A stretch of DNA of 8,221 nucleotides. Source: Actinomycetes bacterium. GTDB taxonomy: Bacteria > Actinomycetota > Actinomycetes > Actinomycetales > Cellulomonadaceae. Positions 5,683-8,221 of the stretch are shown here, one piece after another; position 1 is the first letter of the stretch; every line of letters starts with the position of its first letter. Position numbers and translations under genes: made by a program. The notes under the pieces were generated by a model, which saw nothing but the letters and a program-made list of their open reading frames with translations, was not told the DNA's origin and ran no database searches. Location of the stretch: contig JAEWYD010000042.1 in assembly GCA_023462275.1 (NCBI GenBank), forward strand, positions 1 to 8,221. Direction: 5' to 3'.

Positions 5683-6245
5683 GCGCTGCCGCGGGAGGAG
5701 GGGCGGCGTCGGGCGCGGGTGCTGCCGGCTCGGGCGAGACGAGTGCGAGCCAGACGAGCTCGAGCCAGATGAGCTCGAGCCGGACGAATGCGCACGAGGT
5801 GGCCGGCGCGCGCGTGGTCGCGGCCGGCCCGACCCTCGATGAGGCGCTCGCCGTCGTGCGCGCGGCGCGGGCCCACGCCGCGCGCATCGGCATCGCGGTG
5901 ACCTGCTGCGTGGTCGACGCGGGCGGGCAGCCCGTCGTCTTCGCCCGCGGTGATGGCACCGCGCTCGTCACGGTCGACTTCGCCGCCGGCAAGGCCTACA
6001 CGGCGGCCGCGTGGCGCATGCGGTCCGGCGAGCTGATGGCCATCGCGCAGCCCGGTGGTCCCGGGTTCGGGATCACCACCGTGAACCCGCGCTACGTGCT
6101 CGCCGCGGGCGGCGTCCCCGTGACGCGGGACGGCGTAGTCGTGGGCGGCGTGGGCGTGAGCGGCGGCCTGTCCGAAGAGGACGAGGAGTGCGCGCTCGTG
6201 GCGGTCGCGGAGGTCTTCGGCGCCGGCGCCGAACCGGTGGGCTGA
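5679..6245 (+). CDS. GlcG/HbpS-like protein (DUF336 family)
   Basis: The core (about residues 50-180) matches the small GlcG/HbpS fold, which includes haem-binding HbpS and proteins encoded beside glycolate or diol/aldehyde oxidation genes. Landmarks are LDEALAVVRAARAHAARIGI (53-72), VVDAGGQPVVFARGDG (78-93), DFAAGKAYTAAAW (100-112), LAAGGVPV (141-148) and GVVVGGVGVSGGLSEEDEE (152-170). Two starts are possible. GTG at 5679 overlaps the upstream TGA and adds a Gly/Ala/Ser-rich N-terminus (188 residues in all). ATG at 5769 leaves 158 residues with the domain alone. The upstream start is preferred, because the 15-bp repeat in between stays in frame as a pentapeptide repeat and the GTGA overlap is typical of coupled genes. 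A GGAGG-like run lies after the GTG, not before it. No signal peptide is evident, unlike secreted HbpS. Its partnership with the reductase suggests a redox or aldehyde-related role. The last codons and stop are duplicated immediately downstream. Confidence 0.88.
   Translation: MSAAAGGGAASGAGAAGSGETSASQTSSSQMSSSRTNAHEVAGARVVAAGPTLDEALAVVRAARAHAARIGIAVTCCVVDAGGQPVVFARGDGTALVTVDFAAGKAYTAAAWRMRSGELMAIAQPGGPGFGITTVNPRYVLAAGGVPVTRDGVVVGGVGVSGGLSEEDEECALVAVAEVFGAGAEPVG
5732..5791 (+). repeat. Four 15-bp tandem units encoding a Ser-rich pentapeptide repeat
   Basis: Units start at 5732, 5747, 5762 and 5777; units 2 and 3 differ at one base. In the gene's frame they encode GETSA-SQTSS-SQMSS-SRTNA, residues 19-38 if the GTG at 5679 is the start. 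The tract is likely a flexible linker before the folded domain. A period that is a multiple of three, with substitutions that keep small polar residues, argues that it is translated. Confidence 0.8.
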
Positions 6246-6269
6246 GCCGGCGCCGAACCGGTCGGCTGA
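6216..6269. repeat. 24-bp tandem duplication of the glcG-like 3' end, with an 18-bp palindrome
   Basis: Positions 6222-6245 and 6246-6269 are the same 24-bp sequence with one mismatch (GGTGGGCTGA against GGTCGGCTGA at the right ends). Each ends in TGA, so the real stop (6243-6245) is followed by an in-frame second stop after a copy of the last seven codons. The left edge includes a perfect 18-bp palindrome, TTCGGCGCCGGCGCCGAA (6216-6233), and the second copy can form GCCGA/TCGGC (6252-6256 with 6262-6266). Either could act as a terminator-like hairpin, but no T-run follows. Confidence 0.85.
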
Positions 6270-6372
6270 GCCCGGCTCCGCCTGGGGCCGGCCGGTGGTG
6301 GCGGGCGCTGGGGTTGCTGGCGCGTCCCCGTGCCGCGCGGCGCGGTGAGGGCGTGCGTGCGACCATCGAGCC

Positions 6373-7305
6373 ATGTCGGACCAGCCCCCCTTCCAGCCCG
6401 ACGCGCCGGGCGCGTTCCAGCCCGAGCCGAGCCCGTTCCAGCCCGAGCGGCCGAGCGCGGCGAGCGACCCGGCGGCGGCGATCTCGCCAGTCCGCGAGCC
6501 GTCGGCCGATCTCCTGCTCGGCACGCCCAACGCGCCGGAGCCGGGCGCGACGACCGGGATCCGCATGATCGACGCGATGATTGACAAGGCGGTCGCGATC
6601 CCGTCCGGCACGGTCCACGCGCACGTCGACCGGCTGCGCACGCGCAACCCCGAGGCCAGCCCGGCGCAGATCATCGCGATCCTCGAGAAGCAGTACCTGC
6701 TGGCGGTGGCGACGTCGGGCGGTGCGGTCGGAGCGGCAGCGGCGGCCCCGGCCATCGGGACCGGCACGGCCACGGCCCTGACCGCCACGGACGTGGCCGC
6801 GTTCTTCGCGGCCTCAGCAGCGTTCGCCCTGGCCGTCGCCGACGTTCACGGCATTGCCGTCGACGACGTCGCTCGCCGGCGGACCCTGCTGCTGGCCACC
6901 GTCCTCGGCGAGCAGGGTGCCAAGACCGTGGGTGAGCAGACCGGTCTGGGGACCGCGGCGTGGGCCAAAGGCCTCCTCGTGAACATGCCGACGACGACGA
7001 TCCGCCGGGTGAACGGTGCCCTCACCCGCCGGCTGATCCGACGGCAGGCGGCCAAGCACGGTGCCATCGCCTTCGGACGGCTGCTTCCCTTCGGCGTCGG
7101 AGCGGCGATCGGCGTCACCGGTGGGCGGGCGCTCGGCAAGACCGTGGTGGAAGGTGCGCGCAAGGCGTTCGGGCCGCCGCCGGTGAGGTTCCCGCGCACC
7201 ATCGAGATCGCCCCGCCAGAGGTCGTGGCCGCCGCGCGCGAGCTCGACCTTCTGCCGACGCGCACGCGCAAGCCCTGGGTGGCCGGGCGGCGACGGCTCA
7301 GGTAG
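6373..7305 (+). CDS. Protein of unknown function with hydrophobic segments (distantly EcsC-like)
   Basis: The 310-residue product is not recognised with confidence. The N-terminal 60 residues are Pro/Ala/Gln-rich and probably disordered, with FQPD/FQPE three times (7-10, 15-18, 22-25). A helical start to the folded part follows (IDAMIDKAVAIPSGTVHAHVDRLR, about 66-89). Three hydrophobic, Gly/Ala-rich stretches lie near 109-135, 140-158 and 229-251; they could be membrane helices or buried hairpins. The stretch TATDVAAFFAASAAFALAVADVHGI (137-161) resembles the core of EcsC-type proteins, but only loosely. The C-terminus is basic and ends in RRRLR. There is no signal peptide. The ATG at 6373 lacks a nearby Shine-Dalgarno; GACCAT six bases upstream (6361-6366) is a weak -10-like match, so this transcript may also be leaderless. 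It converges on the HNH gene across a strong hairpin. Codon use fits a real gene. Confidence 0.87.
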   Translation: MSDQPPFQPDAPGAFQPEPSPFQPERPSAASDPAAAISPVREPSADLLLGTPNAPEPGATTGIRMIDAMIDKAVAIPSGTVHAHVDRLRTRNPEASPAQIIAILEKQYLLAVATSGGAVGAAAAAPAIGTGTATALTATDVAAFFAASAAFALAVADVHGIAVDDVARRRTLLLATVLGEQGAKTVGEQTGLGTAAWAKGLLVNMPTTTIRRVNGALTRRLIRRQAAKHGAIAFGRLLPFGVGAAIGVTGGRALGKTVVEGARKAFGPPPVRFPRTIEIAPPEVVAAARELDLLPTRTRKPWVAGRRRLR

Positions 7306-7363
7306 GACTGCGACGCGCGCCTTTCGGGGCGGCAGCGCTTGGGACGGCGCTCCTGACGGCGGT

Positions 7364-7395
7364 GGTCCTCCCGACGGCGCCGCTCGGGAGGAACC
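7364..7395. terminator. Bidirectional hairpin terminator between convergent genes
   Basis: CCTCCCGA (7367-7374) pairs with TCGGGAGG (7384-7391) around a 9-nt loop. The stem extends by three more pairs (GGT with ACC) if one A is bulged, giving an 11-bp stem. It lies in the 107-bp gap between a plus-strand gene ending at 7305 and a minus-strand gene ending at 7413. No T-run follows on either strand, as is common for actinobacterial terminators. Confidence 0.6.
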
Positions 7396-7412
7396 GCTCA
7401 GCACGACCCTCC

Positions 7413-8221
7413 TCAGAACGGGATCGCGCCCGCGTGCGCGTAGCTGTGCCGCACCCCGGGCAGGCGCTCACTGGGTGTGTCTAGCCCCGGCGCGACGGCG
7501 TAACGATGCCCCGACGGTGTCTCCCACTCGAAGTGCCCGGGTGCCACCTGGCGCATGACGAATCCGCCGTCCGTCTTGATGCGGTGGTCCCGGCGGCACA
7601 GCGGGCCGAGGTTGGCGGGGCTGGTCGGCCCTCCCTCGCCGTGGAACTCGACCGTGTGGTCGAGGTCGCACGACTCGGCGGTCGCTGAGCAGACGGGTGA
7701 GGCGCACCGGCCGTCGCGTACCCGGACGTGCCGCGCAAGCGCCTCAGGTGGTCGGTAGCGCGTGCGCCCGACGTCGAGCACCTGCCCGGACAGCGGGTCG
7801 GTCACGATGCGGCGCCACGTCCCGCCCTCGGCGAGGGCCCGCGCGGCCTCCGCGGTGATGGGGCCGTACCCGGCGAGGTCGGCGGGCTGGTCGTCGAGGC
7901 AGAGCAGCGTGGAGAGCGCCACCGTGACCCGGATCTCGGTGCGGGCGGCGGTGCTGCGGAAGTGCTGAGCCGTCGTGGTCGCGCCCGGCACGCGGGCGTC
8001 GATCTCGCGGGTGCCGCGGATGTCGATCCCGCCGCTGCCGACCGTGCCACTGCCGACCGTGCCGGTGCCGATCCCGCCGGTTTCGATCGCGCCGGTGTCG
8101 GTCCCACCCGCGCCCCTCGCCCCGCCCCCGCGCGGTCCAGCGAGCGCCAGCCATGCCGCGCAGCCCTCGACCTCACCGGTCGTCAGCTGTACGAGGAGGT
8201 CCGCACGGAGCTGGTCCAGCG
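7413..8221 (-). CDS. DUF222 / HNH endonuclease (5' partial)
   Basis: The frame is open from the window edge down to TGA at 7413-7415, giving 268 C-terminal residues of a family that is very abundant in actinobacteria and usually about 400-550 residues long. The edge-proximal part (LDQLRADLLVQLTTGEVEG) is the tail of the DUF222 region. A Gly/Thr-rich insert containing pentapeptide repeats comes next, then ITAEAARALAEGGTWRRIVTDPLSGQVLDVG. The HNH nuclease domain is complete: RDGRCASPVC, CDLDHTVEF, GGPTSPANLGPLCRRDHRIKT. The metal- and DNA-contacting histidines and asparagine and the paired zinc-type cysteines (CxxxC, then two more Cys) are all in place, so it should be catalytically competent. 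The family's biological role is poorly defined; it is often multi-copy and may be linked to mobile DNA. Methionine or GTG codons inside this frame (for example at 7991) are not taken as starts, because homologous sequence continues upstream to the edge. Confidence 0.9.
   Translation of the reverse strand, partial: LDQLRADLLVQLTTGEVEGCAAWLALAGPRGGGARGAGGTDTGAIETGGIGTGTVGSGTVGSGGIDIRGTREIDARVPGATTTAQHFRSTAARTEIRVTVALSTLLCLDDQPADLAGYGPITAEAARALAEGGTWRRIVTDPLSGQVLDVGRTRYRPPEALARHVRVRDGRCASPVCSATAESCDLDHTVEFHGEGGPTSPANLGPLCRRDHRIKTDGGFVMRQVAPGHFEWETPSGHRYAVAPGLDTPSERLPGVRHSYAHAGAIPF
8022..8096 (-). repeat. Five 15-bp tandem units encoding a Gly-rich pentapeptide repeat in the HNH protein
   Basis: On the gene's strand five consecutive 15-bp units (8096 down to 8022) encode TGAIE-TGGIG-TGTVG-SGTVG-SGGID. 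The pattern is [TS]-G-x-[IV]-x, with synonymous and conservative changes between units. It lies between the DUF222 part and the HNH domain and is probably a flexible or beta-rich linker of variable copy number. Confidence 0.8.

Noticed and set aside
7744..8154. Plus- and minus-strand alternative frames over the HNH gene's repeat insert
   Set aside because: The frame open from 8221 to 7413 contains intact DUF222 tail and HNH motifs, and the 15-bp repeats give a regular peptide only in that frame.

Overview
The window is very GC-rich, uses almost only G/C-ending codons and often starts genes with GTG. It carries a DUF222/HNH endonuclease, a tandem UspA protein and an arginine-catabolism cluster of actinobacterial type. 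All of this fits a high-GC actinomycete, most likely of the Micrococcales (Cellulomonas-like). That placement is inference from composition and gene content, not from a search. No integrase, transposase, tRNA, rRNA or CRISPR array was seen, so this looks like ordinary chromosome.

Layout. Positions 1-762 (+) hold the C-terminal part of a two-domain universal stress protein, cut by the window edge. It converges on a minus-strand group at 3486-832: a DDAH/arginine-dihydrolase-family hydrolase, then ornithine aminotransferase (rocD) one base later, then an Lrp/AsnC regulator after a 110-bp gap. Together these look like a compact arginine-to-ornithine-to-glutamate-semialdehyde route with its own regulator. 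Next comes a 460-bp gap containing an eight-copy 25-26-bp tandem repeat that runs into the 3' end of a minus-strand SRPBCC-fold gene (4439-3945). A 259-bp divergent intergenic region with short direct and inverted repeats separates this from a plus-strand pair: an aldo/keto reductase (4699-5682), overlapped by 4 bp by a GlcG/HbpS-like protein (5679-6245). A plus-strand gene of unknown function with hydrophobic segments follows (6373-7305). It converges, across a strong hairpin, on the C-terminal part of a DUF222/HNH endonuclease (8221-7413, cut by the window edge).

The most unusual signal is not a gene. At four of the six gene 3' ends where it could be tested (lrp, rocD, the SRPBCC gene, glcG-like), the stop codon lies inside a short tandem or closely spaced direct duplication (periods 31, 12, 26 and 24 bp), so each stop is followed by one or more copies of itself and its flanks. 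The second point of interest is the hydrolase beside rocD. It is likely to be annotated as dimethylargininase, but its active-site signature resembles ornithine-forming arginine dihydrolase (ArgZ/AgrE type), which would make better metabolic sense next to an ornithine aminotransferase. In addition, two proteins contain 15-bp-period pentapeptide repeats.
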